A DNA stretch of 44,828 nucleotides. Source: an uncultured Butyricimonas sp. (lineage in GTDB: Bacteria > Bacteroidota > Bacteroidia > Bacteroidales > Marinifilaceae). Numbering within the stretch: position 1 is the stretch's first letter; every line of letters begins with the position of its first letter. The translations under genes were made by a program, and so were the position numbers. This document shows, piece by piece, positions 16,201 to 25,543 of this stretch. The stretch covers positions 1-44,828 of the forward strand of contig CALUHX010000019.1 in the NCBI GenBank assembly GCA_944320555.1. Direction: 5' to 3'. The notes beneath the pieces are model-generated. The model worked only from the letters and a program-made list of their open reading frames with translations. It was not told where the DNA came from and did not search any database.

Positions 16201-17646
16201 TCATCCCACGCTGCCCGCCAGGCTGATTTGCAACAGTTTTTGTGCCTCCACGGCGAACTCCATGGGCATTTTGTTAATCACGTCTCCCGCATACCCCTTT
16301 ATAATCAAACCGATGGCGTCCTCCGTCGAAATGCCGCGCTGGTTGCAATAAAATATCTGGTCCTCACCGATTTTCGAAGTCGTCGCCTCATGCTCCACTT
16401 GGGCCGTCGGGTTCGCCACTTCCAGATAGGGGAACGTGTGCGCCCCGCATTTGTCTCCCAGCAGCAGCGAGTCGCATTGCGAGAAATTCCGGGCGTTCTG
16501 GCAACTTTTCACCACCTTCACCTTCCCCCGGTAAGAATTGGAACTGTACCCCGCCGAGATTCCCTTCGACACGATGCGGCTCCGCGTGTTGTTCCCGATG
16601 TGAATCATCTTCGTCCCCGTGTCCGCCTGCTGGTAATTGTTCGTCACGGCCACGGAATAAAACTCGCTTACCGCGCCGTCTCCCTTCAATATCGTGCTCG
16701 GATATTTCCACGTGATGGCGGAACCGGTCTCCACCTGCGCCCAAATCAACTTGGAGTTCTCGCCACGGCACAATCCCCGCTTGGTCACGAAATTGTAAAT
16801 GCCGCCGCGCCCCTCCTTGTCGCCCGGGTACCAGTTCTGCACCGTGCTGTATTTCACCTCGGCGTTCTTCTCCACCACGATTTCTACGATGGCGGCGTGC
16901 AATTGGTTCTCATCACGTTGGGGCGCCGTGCATCCCTCCAGATAACTCACAAAACTGTCGTCGTCCGCCACAATCAGCGTCCGCTCGAACTGCCCCGTGT
17001 TGGCGGCGTTTATCCGGAAATAAGTGGACAACTCCATCGGGCAACGCACCCCCTTCGGGATATACACGAACGACCCGTCGCTGAACACCGCCGAGTTCAA
17101 CGCCGCGAAGAAGTTGTCCGTGTACGGCACCACCGACCCCAAATAACGCTTCACCAAATCCGGATGGTTCTTCACCGCCTCCGAGAACGAGCAGAAAATC
17201 ACTCCCCTCTCGGCCAGCGTCTCCTTGAACGTCGTCTTCACCGACACGCTGTCCATCACCGCGTCCACGGCCACTCCCGCCAACGCCTTCTGCTCGTCCA
17301 GCGGGATTCCCAACTTGTCGAACGTCGCCTTCAATTCCGGGTCCACCTCGTCCCACGATTTCTTGGCCTCCTGCTTGGGGGCCGCATAATATACTATATC
17401 TTGATAATCAATGGGCGGAATCTTCAATTTCGCCCATGTGGGCATCTTCATGGTCAACCAATGACGGTAAGCCTTCAACCGAAACTCCAACAGCCACTCC
17501 GGCTCCCCTTTCTTCTCGGAAATCAGGCGAATCACCGACTCGTTCAATCCCTTCCCGATGGTGTCCGTCTTCACGTTGCTCACGAACCCGTACTTGTATT
17601 CGCCTTCCGTCACCTCGTTCAATATTTCGTCTTGCTCCTTAGCCAT
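16201..17646 (-). CDS. sufB: Fe-S cluster assembly protein SufB
   Basis: A 481-residue SufB scaffold, first gene of the operon. N-terminal SufB region ([35 protein letters not shown]) precedes the SufBD beta-helix fold (about residues 200-450; [60 protein letters not shown]). The open frame extends 23 codons further upstream, but a TAnnTTTG promoter element at 17720-17727 would start the RNA about at that upstream codon. ATG 17646, preceded by AGGAT, also gives the normal family length. Clusters are built here and passed on, probably with the DUF59 protein, to enzymes such as QueG. Confidence 0.96.
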   Translation of the reverse strand: MAKEQDEILNEVTEGEYKYGFVSNVKTDTIGKGLNESVIRLISEKKGEPEWLLEFRLKAYRHWLTMKMPTWAKLKIPPIDYQDIVYYAAPKQEAKKSWDEVDPELKATFDKLGIPLDEQKALAGVAVDAVMDSVSVKTTFKETLAERGVIFCSFSEAVKNHPDLVKRYLGSVVPYTDNFFAALNSAVFSDGSFVYIPKGVRCPMELSTYFRINAANTGQFERTLIVADDDSFVSYLEGCTAPQRDENQLHAAIVEIVVEKNAEVKYSTVQNWYPGDKEGRGGIYNFVTKRGLCRGENSKLIWAQVETGSAITWKYPSTILKGDGAVSEFYSVAVTNNYQQADTGTKMIHIGNNTRSRIVSKGISAGYSSNSYRGKVKVVKSCQNARNFSQCDSLLLGDKCGAHTFPYLEVANPTAQVEHEATTSKIGEDQIFYCNQRGISTEDAIGLIIKGYAGDVINKMPMEFAVEAQKLLQISLAGSVG

Positions 17647-17719
17647 AATCCTATTATTGAGAATTAACATTCTGGAATCTGGCGTGACTCGTCTTTGAAT
17701 CAGCCATATTCCCAATTCG

Positions 17720-17727
17720 CAAAAGTA
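17720..17727 (-). promoter_or_regulatory. TAnnTTTG promoter element of the SUF operon
   Basis: On the minus strand TACTTTTG, 74 bases before the sufB start, fits the Bacteroidetes -7 element. A 13-bp palindrome (TAGATA-A-TATCTA, 17761-17773) lies just upstream of where the -33 box would be, and is a candidate regulator site. Confidence 0.5.
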
Positions 17728-17888
17728 ATAAAAAAATACCGCCCCTTGTCATCCCCCCGGTAGATAATATCTATCGCCCCATAAATTCCTTGCCCGCCAG
17801 CGTCCCACTCCGTCATTTTCCGCCTCCTCGTTGGATTTATGCAAAAATCGCCTCATTTTACTTTGATGCCCTACAATATTCCTTCCCC

Positions 17889-17933
17889 ATTTCTTTGCAA
17901 ATTTACGATTGAATCGTAAATTTGCAAAGAAAT
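17889..17933 (+). promoter_or_regulatory. 45-bp near-perfect palindrome before the ATPase start
   Basis: Two 22-bp arms (17889-17910 and 17912-17933) are exact inverse complements around a single G at 17911. The core is TTTACGATT-G-AATCGTAAA, flanked by TTTGCAAA-like ends. It stops 10 bases before the ATPase ATG, so it covers the ribosome-binding region and could act as an operator or as a hairpin that hides the start. Another short palindrome, ATGGCGCCAT (17936-17945), overlaps the start codon. Confidence 0.9.
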
Positions 17934-17943
17934 AAATGGCGCC

Positions 17944-19113
17944 ATGATAAATAGAGATTTGACAAACAAATTAATTATATCGGGAACAAGTTATCCGATA
18001 GTAACATTGACGGGTCCCCGCCAGTCGGGTAAATCGACACTGCTCAAAAACTGTTTGCCGGACTATAAGTACGTGTCTCTTGAGGATATCGACATGCGAC
18101 AGTTTGCGCAGAATGACCCTCGAGGATTTATTGCCACTTACCCGGACAAGACGATTATTGACGAGGCGCAGCGGGTGCCGGACTTGTTTTCTTATCTCCA
18201 GACGCATATTGATGCGCAAGGAAAAGAGGGAATGTATTATTTGGCCGGTTCCCACAACTTTTTGCTTATGCAATCCATAGGACAATCCTTGGCGGGACGA
18301 ACCGCGATTTTAAAACTGCTGCCTTTTTCCCATACGGAGATGGGACAGGCGGATATTCTGCCCCGCACGGTGGATGAAGAATTATACATGGGAGGCTATC
18401 CCCGTTTGTATGACAAGAGTCTTAATCCGACAGAATTTTACGCTTACTACATTCAGACCTATGTGGAACGGGATGTGCGGATGGTGAAAAACGTGGGAGA
18501 TTTGAGCAAGTTTGTGCGTTTCATAAAATTATGCGCCGGACGGATTGGACAGTTGTTGAACTTGTCTTCCTTGGCCAACGAATGTGGGATTGCGGTTTCC
18601 ACGGCTCAAACGTGGATTTCGTTGCTTGAGGCGAGTTACATCGTCTTTCTATTGAAACCGGATTTTAATAATTACAACAAGCGTTTGGTAAAAACGCCGA
18701 AATTGTATTTTTATGACACGGGGGTGGCCTGTGCATTACTGGACATAACCGAAGCCTCCCAAGTGGCCTTTCATTTTGCGCGAGGGAATTTGTTTGAAAA
18801 CATGGTTATCTCAGAATTTATCAAGCAGGCGTGGAACGAAGGACGGGAGCCGCAATTGACATTTTGGAGAGACAGCTCGGGGAACGAGGTGGATTTACTC
18901 GCACTTCGGGCCGGTCAAGTACATGCCTACGAAATAAAATCAGGTGCGACATATTCTCCGGACTATTTCAAAGGACTGACGAAATGGAGAAACTTATCGG
19001 GAATATCACCTGACTATTGCGGCGTGATTTATGGCGGTGAGCAAAGCCTGCAAACAAGCAACGGCAAAGTGATTCCGTGGATAACAACGGGGCATGAAAA
19101 ACCATCACATTAA
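17944..19113 (+). CDS. AAA-family ATPase with DUF4143 and PD-(D/E)XK-like C-terminus
   Basis: A 389-residue cytoplasmic protein of the AAA_14/DUF4143 family. Walker A is GPRQSGKST (residues 24-32), Walker B is IIDEA (71-75), and a sensor-like YLAGSHNFLL follows. The DUF4143 part includes ERDVRMVKNVGDLSKFVRF, the winged-helix-like NLSSLANECGIAVSTAQTWISLLEASYIVFLL and KLYFYDTGVACALL. The C-terminus (GNLFENMVISEF...FWRDSSGNEVDLL...YEIKSG) has the E...D...ExK pattern of a PD-(D/E)XK nuclease fold. Function of the family is not settled; links to DNA mobility or stress have been proposed. It stands alone, with no co-directional neighbour, behind the 45-bp palindrome. Length is usual, so it looks intact. 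Confidence 0.93.
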   Translation: MINRDLTNKLIISGTSYPIVTLTGPRQSGKSTLLKNCLPDYKYVSLEDIDMRQFAQNDPRGFIATYPDKTIIDEAQRVPDLFSYLQTHIDAQGKEGMYYLAGSHNFLLMQSIGQSLAGRTAILKLLPFSHTEMGQADILPRTVDEELYMGGYPRLYDKSLNPTEFYAYYIQTYVERDVRMVKNVGDLSKFVRFIKLCAGRIGQLLNLSSLANECGIAVSTAQTWISLLEASYIVFLLKPDFNNYNKRLVKTPKLYFYDTGVACALLDITEASQVAFHFARGNLFENMVISEFIKQAWNEGREPQLTFWRDSSGNEVDLLALRAGQVHAYEIKSGATYSPDYFKGLTKWRNLSGISPDYCGVIYGGEQSLQTSNGKVIPWITTGHEKPSH

Positions 19114-19216
19114 ACAATGGAAAGACTTACCTATCACATAACGTCTCCTACTACCACGCCGGACACATCGAAAACAACCGCAAATGAAAACAAACATCCA
19201 AATCTTGTCCGACGTA

Positions 19217-19264
19217 CAAAAAATGGCCAAGCAAGGAAGCACGCACCATAAACCTTGCTTGACC
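19217..19264 (-). terminator. Terminator of susCD operon 2
   Basis: On the minus strand GGTCAAGCAAGG (complement of 19253-19264) pairs with CCTTGCTTGGCC (complement of 19225-19236), 12 positions with one G-U pair, followed after two bases by six U (A run 19218-19223). It starts 37 bases after the lipoprotein stop. The rest of the 19114-19300 gap shows no gene. Confidence 0.75.
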
Positions 19265-19300
19265 GATTTGTTAGAAATCACGAAACAACATCCGACAAAT

Positions 19301-19732
19301 CTATTCCGTGACAATAATCGTCATGGCATTTTCCACCACCTGCGAGTAGCCGTCGTTCGTCAGCCGCACGGACACGACATAGGTGCCCGGCACGGCGTTG
19401 TTCTCCAGCGGATACATCAATGCGCCCCCTCCCCGGATGGTCAGCTCGCTCATAAACGTGGCGGCGGCCGCCTCGCCCTGGTCGGAAGTCACCGACTCCA
19501 CATAGAAATAAATCGGCTCCGTCCCCTCGTACCCCTGCAGTTGCAGGGACACCCACGGGGCGTTGTATTCTATCCGCACGGCGTCCGTCACCGGATCAGG
19601 CGTCTTGCGAACGTACATCGTGTCCGGATCGTAGGAGGCGTTCTCCGTGATCAGGTAGCCTATCGTCGTCTCGTGGCAGGCCGCCAGGGCGACCACAAGC
19701 GCTATCGTCAATAATCCCATTAGTCTTCTCAT
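19301..19732 (-). CDS. Small lipoprotein, last gene of susCD locus 2
   Basis: A 143-residue lipoprotein with signal peptide MRRLMGLLTIALVVALAAC and lipid Cys19. The mature part starts HETTIGYLITENASYDPDTM, nearly the same as the locus 1 lipoprotein, and ends with GTYVVSVRLTNDGYSQVVENA. It lacks the roughly 35-residue insertion of that copy. No named domain recognised; beta-rich. An upstream in-frame ATG (19765) would overlap the fasciclin stop and put 11 polar residues before the signal peptide, so 19732 is preferred. The gap to the fasciclin gene is 19 bases. Expected at the outer-membrane surface with the rest of the locus. Confidence 0.78.
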   Translation of the reverse strand: MRRLMGLLTIALVVALAACHETTIGYLITENASYDPDTMYVRKTPDPVTDAVRIEYNAPWVSLQLQGYEGTEPIYFYVESVTSDQGEAAAATFMSELTIRGGGALMYPLENNAVPGTYVVSVRLTNDGYSQVVENAMTIIVTE

Positions 19733-19751
19733 GTTCTTTTCTTTTTTTACG

Positions 19752-20381
19752 TTATTCCTCTTCACCCAAAGTAAATCCGTATTCCAATGCGTGTACGATG
19801 CAGTTGTCCGGCTCGATATCGCCCGAGGCCACCGCCACCTGCAAGTTCACCTTCGTGAAATTGATAAAGATGTGCCGTGCGGCGTTCTCTACGATGCCGC
19901 TCTGCTCCTCCACCATCGTATAGGCCCAGATCTCCGTGCCGGCCAGCGTGGTCAGCGTCATGCCTCCCTCGCCGACAGTGCCATAGGTGCCCGGGGCTCC
20001 CTCCGGAATGTCCCGCCGGTAGAGCTTCCCGTCCACCACGTGCTGCAACAGAATGGAGCGGCACCATGCAGGGTCGAGGTCCGTCACCCGCTCGATGCCG
20101 TTCTCCAGCATATAGCGGCGGATGGAGTGGTTCGTTATCCCGAAGAAGGTTATCTCGGGATGGGCGGCGTCCTTCCCCTCAAACAGTTGCACGGTTTCCG
20201 CTCCGGCGTGGCGGATCATCAGCAGGGTCGAGTCCCAGTCGTAAGAGTCCGTTTCCATGTATTCCAGCATATTCTTCCCCTCGTGGCGGCCGTCGCTCGT
20301 GCCGGAATAAACAAAGTTGTCTTTCGTGCATGCGTTGAACAATGGCAACGCAATGATTATCATGTAAATTAATCGTTTCAT
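19752..20381 (-). CDS. Fasciclin (FAS1) domain lipoprotein, locus 2
   Basis: A 209-residue lipoprotein (lipobox LFNAC, Cys18) with one FAS1 domain. Landmarks in order: MLEYMETDSYDWDSTLLMIRHAG, the H1-like EITFFGITNHSIRRY, CRSILLQHVVDGKLYRRDI, and the H2-like SGDIEPDNCIVHALEYGFTLG. It is the paralogue of 2133-2825 with the same spacing of motifs and the same LFEGKDxxxPEITFF stretch. Probably surface-exposed, adhesion or ligand binding, ligand unknown. It lies 15 bases after susD. Confidence 0.87.
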   Translation of the reverse strand: MKRLIYMIIIALPLFNACTKDNFVYSGTSDGRHEGKNMLEYMETDSYDWDSTLLMIRHAGAETVQLFEGKDAAHPEITFFGITNHSIRRYMLENGIERVTDLDPAWCRSILLQHVVDGKLYRRDIPEGAPGTYGTVGEGGMTLTTLAGTEIWAYTMVEEQSGIVENAARHIFINFTKVNLQVAVASGDIEPDNCIVHALEYGFTLGEEE

Positions 20382-20396
20382 AATATCTCCTTTCTT

Positions 20397-22019
20397 TTAT
20401 TGTGCCCGACGATTCCAATACCTGTTCTGGCGGATCAAGTCATTATTTGTAAAACAAGCACCTAGTAATTTATAATATAACGCCCCGTCTTCCAAATCCT
20501 GATCCGTCAACGCCGCATAGGCGTCCGATATCTCGTTGCGGATATAGTCGTAGGAGTCCTCTCCCCGCATGTAACACCACCCGTTGCGGACAATGTCGTA
20601 ATAACGGTGGCTCTCCTGCAACAGCTCTTTTTCTCTCTCCCGGAAGATGGCCAGTTGGATATTTCCGTCAAGTCCCTTAGCGATGTCGTCCGCACAGGGG
20701 AAAGCGTATTTCTCCGTCAGCTGGTTTTTATCCAAGTCGCCATACGCCCGGCTACGGATTTTGTTCAGGTCCTCTACGGCGTTGGCTTTGTTCTGACGGG
20801 CGCGGCATTCCGCACGCAACAAATAAATGTCTGCCAATCGCCAGACTACCTTGTTTTGATTTAATCCTATATACATGGGCTCCATAAATATCTCATCAAA
20901 AGCATAATAAGGATAGCGATATTTATAAAAGTAAGCTCGCTGTATTGCTTCATTATCGTAACCGATAATTACGGAGTCCATGCCTCTCTCCACATCCGCT
21001 ACAGTTTCTCCTCCGACTACTTTCAAGAAAATAGAATCCGCATCTGTTGCCCAAAAATAGGCATTTCGGCGCAGATCTCCTTCTGCATACATATCTCTAA
21101 TGGTTGTCTTATAATATAAGGGACGATAATCATCATCTGTAGGTAAATCGCTAGAAGTAGTTAGGACTGGGAACCCAACAAACGCATTGTAATAACAATA
21201 CTGATCCAATTCCTCAATGTTGTTATAAGCTTCCCATATACTTTCGTCGCTATTCCCTTTCATTACGTCTACGCAAACTTGTTCTGGAGTTTCGACCAGT
21301 TTATAAAAACCGACTTGTCCATCAATAATCATGGAACAGTACTCTTCGGCCTTGGCCCAACACTCGCTTTTTCCTTCCACGCCGGCTCGCCAGGCATATA
21401 GATGAGCTAACAAAGCCGCTGTGGCTCCTTTGCTTCCGAACTGTTTCATACGTTCTCCTCCAGCAGTGCTTACCATTTCTTCGTAAACAGGAAGATCCAT
21501 GGCCATTAGTGCCCATTTTTCAGCTTCATCTAAAACTTCACTGATTGAACTTTGGGGAAATTTCTCAAATGTCGTGCTGCCTTGCGTGATAGGAACTTCT
21601 CCAAAAGTACGAGCTAACCAAAAATAAGCAATGCCTTTGGCAAAATAGGCTTGCAACAGATAAGGCTTTAACTCTTCCTCCGTCAATTCAAATCGATGCG
21701 CATTATCTATTATTAGATCCGCTTGATATATAACATTGTAAAAGTAACTCCAATTGCTTGACATCTGATAATCGAGCAATTTATTTGGAACATTATAATA
21801 TAAATCCACATCCATTTTTTCTCCTGCGTCAGCTATCCAACCACTATTGCCAACTCCTCTCATATAAGTCATCAAGCCACTTAATAAAGCTTCCGCATCA
21901 TCTTGTGTTCGATAATAATTAGTATATGTAGTGCTGTTTTCCGGTCTAACATCTATAAAATCAGCACATCGCCAACATGTTAATAACACGGCACTTACTA
22001 GTATATAATATCTCACCAT
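20397..22019 (-). CDS. SusD/RagB-family lipoprotein, locus 2
   Basis: A 540-residue SusD-like substrate-binding lipoprotein paired with the SusC at 22025-25516. Short signal peptide ending in TCWRC (Cys18, with Cys15 as a less likely anchor), then ADFIDVRPENSTTYTNYY. Helical TPR-like part (YLLQAYFAKGIAYFWLARTFGEVPIT) and C-terminal SusD motif (WRLADIYLLRAECRARQNKANAVEDLNKIRSRAYG, then REREKELLQESHRYYDIVRNG and NDLIRQNRYWNR). Separated from susC by 5 bases. Bases from about 20870 to 22019 look clearly AT-richer than the 3' end of the gene. Ligand unknown. Confidence 0.95.
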   Translation of the reverse strand: MVRYYILVSAVLLTCWRCADFIDVRPENSTTYTNYYRTQDDAEALLSGLMTYMRGVGNSGWIADAGEKMDVDLYYNVPNKLLDYQMSSNWSYFYNVIYQADLIIDNAHRFELTEEELKPYLLQAYFAKGIAYFWLARTFGEVPITQGSTTFEKFPQSSISEVLDEAEKWALMAMDLPVYEEMVSTAGGERMKQFGSKGATAALLAHLYAWRAGVEGKSECWAKAEEYCSMIIDGQVGFYKLVETPEQVCVDVMKGNSDESIWEAYNNIEELDQYCYYNAFVGFPVLTTSSDLPTDDDYRPLYYKTTIRDMYAEGDLRRNAYFWATDADSIFLKVVGGETVADVERGMDSVIIGYDNEAIQRAYFYKYRYPYYAFDEIFMEPMYIGLNQNKVVWRLADIYLLRAECRARQNKANAVEDLNKIRSRAYGDLDKNQLTEKYAFPCADDIAKGLDGNIQLAIFREREKELLQESHRYYDIVRNGWCYMRGEDSYDYIRNEISDAYAALTDQDLEDGALYYKLLGACFTNNDLIRQNRYWNRRAQ

Positions 22020-22024
22020 ATTTA

Positions 22025-25000
22025 TTAAAAGTTAAATGTTAATCCCAATGTCCATTTTCGAGGAAGCGGATATTGTAACGCATAATCCATTCCCGAATAT
22101 ACATCCACCACTTCAGGATTCTCTCCCGAATAATTACTGATGTAAAACAAATTTTCTATTGTGACGAAGCAACGAATACCTTGAAGTTTTATTGTTTTCA
22201 CAATGTTGTCTGGTAGGTTATAACCTAATGTTAACTGTCTAAAACTCACGTAATTAACTTTTTCTATTTGTGAGTCTAATAAAGGTTCGATCGTATTTCC
22301 CCATGAAGGAGCATTTGCATCGCACCCCGGTTCTGTCCAGGGGCGAACATCTCGATAGTCAAACATTTTAGGGACGGGCATCATTGTATGATATCCCATG
22401 GAGGCTCTGCAATTAAGCATTCGTCTTCCTATCGTATAACTGACAAGCATGTTTAAATCAAATCCTTTCCATTGTAATTCATTTACCCATCCTCCATGAG
22501 CAAGAGGAAGTGTAGATCCAGCGTAATACATATCTGCATTATTATCTCCATCAAAATCTTTCAATTTGTAGTTTCCTACTTGGCCGCTAACACTACTTTT
22601 TACAGATACTCCACCCCAATAAGTTGCCGCTCCGTCTTGCCTATAATAAACGGGGACATCTTTTTCTGATTCATAAAAACCTTCGTGTGCATAAGTATAT
22701 AATCCGCTTAATGGGCGTCCAATCACTAAAAGATCTTTATTTGTAATGTCTTTTCCCGAATATGATTCCTCAAAGCGGTTCCAATTTCTGGCGATATTGA
22801 ATTTCATCCGCCAAGATAAAGCCTTTTCCCGGAAAATATCAGCTTGCAGTTCTAATTCGATTCCTTCATTGGAAACGGCCATTGCATTTTCTGTCCGGGT
22901 TGTGAAAGGATACAAACCTCCAGGTAAAGGAATATCGTAAATCAACGAACTTGTATATTTGTAATAATAATCCAACTTAAAATTCAAACGATAGTTGAAC
23001 ATGTCCATGTCCAGACCGATATCATATTGTTCTGTCTTTTCCCATGTCAAATCTGGAGATATCGGTTTCGTTGACATGATTCCTACATTATACAAGAATG
23101 CTTGGCTCGAAGCCATTAATCCATGTGCCAAATAAGCGTCCGTAAATACTTGGCCGGAAGTTCCATAACTACCTCTGATTTTACCCCAATTTAACCAATT
23201 GCCAGCCCAACTTTTCACAAACGGTTCTTCCGAAAATGTCCATCCTAAGGCTATCGAGGGGAAATTTGCCCAACGGTTTCCCTCTCCAAAGGTGGAACTA
23301 CCGTCCCGCCGGAAAGTGAACTCCATCAAATAACGTTGCTTGTAATTATATCCGATACGTCCAAAAAAACTTAACATTTTTTTCTCCGTAAAATCAGAAG
23401 CATAAGAAGTATTCGATACATAGTAAGGATATTCTTCTGTCCCATGATTCACAACATCATTTCCTAATGCCGGAGTGTAATAATAGACATCGTCACTTGC
23501 TCCGTTTCTTCCGGCACCTTCTATGCTAAACGCTTGTTCTTTATTTGCATTAATACCCAATAGCAAATCTAAATTGTGTGTTTCTTTGAAACTTTTTTTA
23601 TAATGTAATAAACCTTCTATTGAAAGCATTACATTGCGTGCGATTGCTCCGGTCGAAGAACTTTCATGATATGATGGATCCAGATAGCTTGGAGAAAATT
23701 GATTTGCATTGGATTGGGAGAAATCAAGATTTCCAGAAATAGATGCGGACAAACCCCATGATGCTTCATAAGACAAAAATGCTGTTACCATGGCCCTATA
23801 GTCGTCTGTTCGATCTTTTACTCCTTCCACATTCTTTAGCCATTCTTCTTTTAGTTCATCTGAAGCCCCTATGTAGGTATGTTGCGTAGATGGATCTACC
23901 GAAAGTCCTTCATAATTGTTCATCGTGTTATTGTTTCTACTTTTATCCATATATGCCAGATAAATACGGGTATCCAATCGCAGATTTTTTGTAAATTGGG
24001 CAGAAAAATTGGTAAGTAGGTTTGCTCGGGAGTACCGGCTATTGATGGCGATGCCATCCTCGTCATAATATCCCAATCCGACCATATAACGAAAACGCTC
24101 GGTTCCTCCTGATGCTTGAATGTTAGCGTTTACTACATGACCCGTACGGAAAACGTATTTCCACCAGTTTTCGCAATTATTATAATAAGGATCCAAACTG
24201 TCCTGAAGATTATAATTTAACATGCCGGAACCCCTGTTCCCGTTCCCCCAGAATTTGTCATAAGATCCATTTTTGCCATAGATGTCATTATATGAGGATG
24301 GATAATATTTTAAATATGTTGTAAGATCTGTATACGCTGTTTTTTGATTTCTAAACCACAAGATGTCCAGCCACCGCTCCATGCGTCCGCCCGTCTGCGC
24401 CGGATATTCCATCAACTGCGCCACGGAATAGGAAGCGTTTGCGGCAAACTGCGTTTTGCCCTCTTTCCCCTTCTTTGTCGTCACGAGGATGACGCCGTTG
24501 CCCGCGCGGGAACCGTAAATGGAAGCCGCAGCGGCATCCTTCAACACCGTCACCGACTCGATCATGCTCGGGTCCAAGTCGGCTATCGTGTTCGTTCCCG
24601 TCACCGGGGAAACGAACGAGTGCATCGGCACGCCGTCCACCACCCAGAGTGGCTGCCCGTCACTCGCACCGCTCACCAACAGCGAATTGAACCCCCGCAC
24701 GGCAATCACTCCCGCGCTTCCCGGCGCACCTGACTGTTGGATGACGTTCAACCCCGCCAGCCGTCCTTGCAACAAAGCCGCCAGGCTGGCCGCCGGCATC
24801 TCCTTGATGTCGTCCGCCGTTATCGTGGACATCGCACTGATCGTCTCCCGCTTCTTTTGGGTCCCGTAGGCCCGGACTACCACCTCGTCCAAGTCGGAAA
24901 CCTCTTCCTTCATGTAGACGCGCAACGTGTCCGTCCGCTCCGTGAACTCGACTTCCTGCGACTCATAGCCCACGAACGAGAACTTCAATTTGCCTTTCAG

Positions 25001-25516
25001 CATCGGCAGGTCAATGGCGAACCAGCCGCGTTCGGTGGTGGCCGTGCCCACGGAGGTGCCCACCACTTGCACCGTTACTCCCGGCATGGGCTGTTTCTTC
25101 TCGTCGTAGACGAAGCCTTTCACCCGCACCGACTTCCGCTCCTCGTCGTCCTCCGCCGATGGCTTGATAATCACCATATTGTCCCTGTACTCCCACGTGA
25201 ACCGTGCGCCCAACAACTGGCGCAGCACATCGTCGATCCGCTCGTTCTCCACGTCCAACGACACCGGACGGCTCACGTCCACCTCGTTGAAGCTGTAGAA
25301 GAAATCGAGGCTCGTCTGCCGTTTCAATTCGGCAATCACCTCCCTGAACGTGGAACCCTCCACCTTCAAAGTCACCACCTGATCCTGCGCCCGCACCCCC
25401 GCCGAAAGCGTGAGCACAAAACCGCAAATCAATAACAATGTCAATTTCATAGCTCTTTTCATTTGGACCCATGATTTTTTTCGAGGAAACCATGCGTCCG
25501 TTCGTGTTTTTTTCAT
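22025..25516 (-). CDS. SusC/RagA-family TonB-dependent transporter with STN domain, locus 2
   Basis: A 1163-residue outer-membrane channel, paralogue of 4431-7997. Signal peptide (MKLTLLLICGFVLTLSAGVRA after an N-terminal extension), STN domain (about residues 45-115, FYSFNEVDVSRPVSLDVENERIDDVLRQLL), carboxypeptidase-regulatory-like domain (GFVYDEKKQPMPGVTVQVVG, almost identical to locus 1), TonB-box-like DEVVVRAYG, plug (LLQGRLAGLNVIQ, AVRGFNSLLV, DAAAASIYGSRAGNGVI) and a barrel ending KWTLGLTFNF. The ATG at 25516 is chosen over one 8 codons upstream because MKK and the bases before it match the start of the locus 1 gene. Composition turns from GC-rich to AT-rich at about 24350. Confidence 0.94.
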   Translation of the reverse strand: MKKTRTDAWFPRKKSWVQMKRAMKLTLLLICGFVLTLSAGVRAQDQVVTLKVEGSTFREVIAELKRQTSLDFFYSFNEVDVSRPVSLDVENERIDDVLRQLLGARFTWEYRDNMVIIKPSAEDDEERKSVRVKGFVYDEKKQPMPGVTVQVVGTSVGTATTERGWFAIDLPMLKGKLKFSFVGYESQEVEFTERTDTLRVYMKEEVSDLDEVVVRAYGTQKKRETISAMSTITADDIKEMPAASLAALLQGRLAGLNVIQQSGAPGSAGVIAVRGFNSLLVSGASDGQPLWVVDGVPMHSFVSPVTGTNTIADLDPSMIESVTVLKDAAAASIYGSRAGNGVILVTTKKGKEGKTQFAANASYSVAQLMEYPAQTGGRMERWLDILWFRNQKTAYTDLTTYLKYYPSSYNDIYGKNGSYDKFWGNGNRGSGMLNYNLQDSLDPYYNNCENWWKYVFRTGHVVNANIQASGGTERFRYMVGLGYYDEDGIAINSRYSRANLLTNFSAQFTKNLRLDTRIYLAYMDKSRNNNTMNNYEGLSVDPSTQHTYIGASDELKEEWLKNVEGVKDRTDDYRAMVTAFLSYEASWGLSASISGNLDFSQSNANQFSPSYLDPSYHESSSTGAIARNVMLSIEGLLHYKKSFKETHNLDLLLGINANKEQAFSIEGAGRNGASDDVYYYTPALGNDVVNHGTEEYPYYVSNTSYASDFTEKKMLSFFGRIGYNYKQRYLMEFTFRRDGSSTFGEGNRWANFPSIALGWTFSEEPFVKSWAGNWLNWGKIRGSYGTSGQVFTDAYLAHGLMASSQAFLYNVGIMSTKPISPDLTWEKTEQYDIGLDMDMFNYRLNFKLDYYYKYTSSLIYDIPLPGGLYPFTTRTENAMAVSNEGIELELQADIFREKALSWRMKFNIARNWNRFEESYSGKDITNKDLLVIGRPLSGLYTYAHEGFYESEKDVPVYYRQDGAATYWGGVSVKSSVSGQVGNYKLKDFDGDNNADMYYAGSTLPLAHGGWVNELQWKGFDLNMLVSYTIGRRMLNCRASMGYHTMMPVPKMFDYRDVRPWTEPGCDANAPSWGNTIEPLLDSQIEKVNYVSFRQLTLGYNLPDNIVKTIKLQGIRCFVTIENLFYISNYSGENPEVVDVYSGMDYALQYPLPRKWTLGLTFNF

Positions 25517-25543
25517 AGTTTTGTGATAAAAGTTAAACAATCC

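Noticed and set aside
15673-17667. A 664-codon open frame on the plus strand, antisense to sufC and sufB
   Set aside because: The sense-strand genes are certain. High G/C in third codon positions removes stops from the antisense frame. The antisense protein is rich in Arg, His and Leu and has no recognisable domain.
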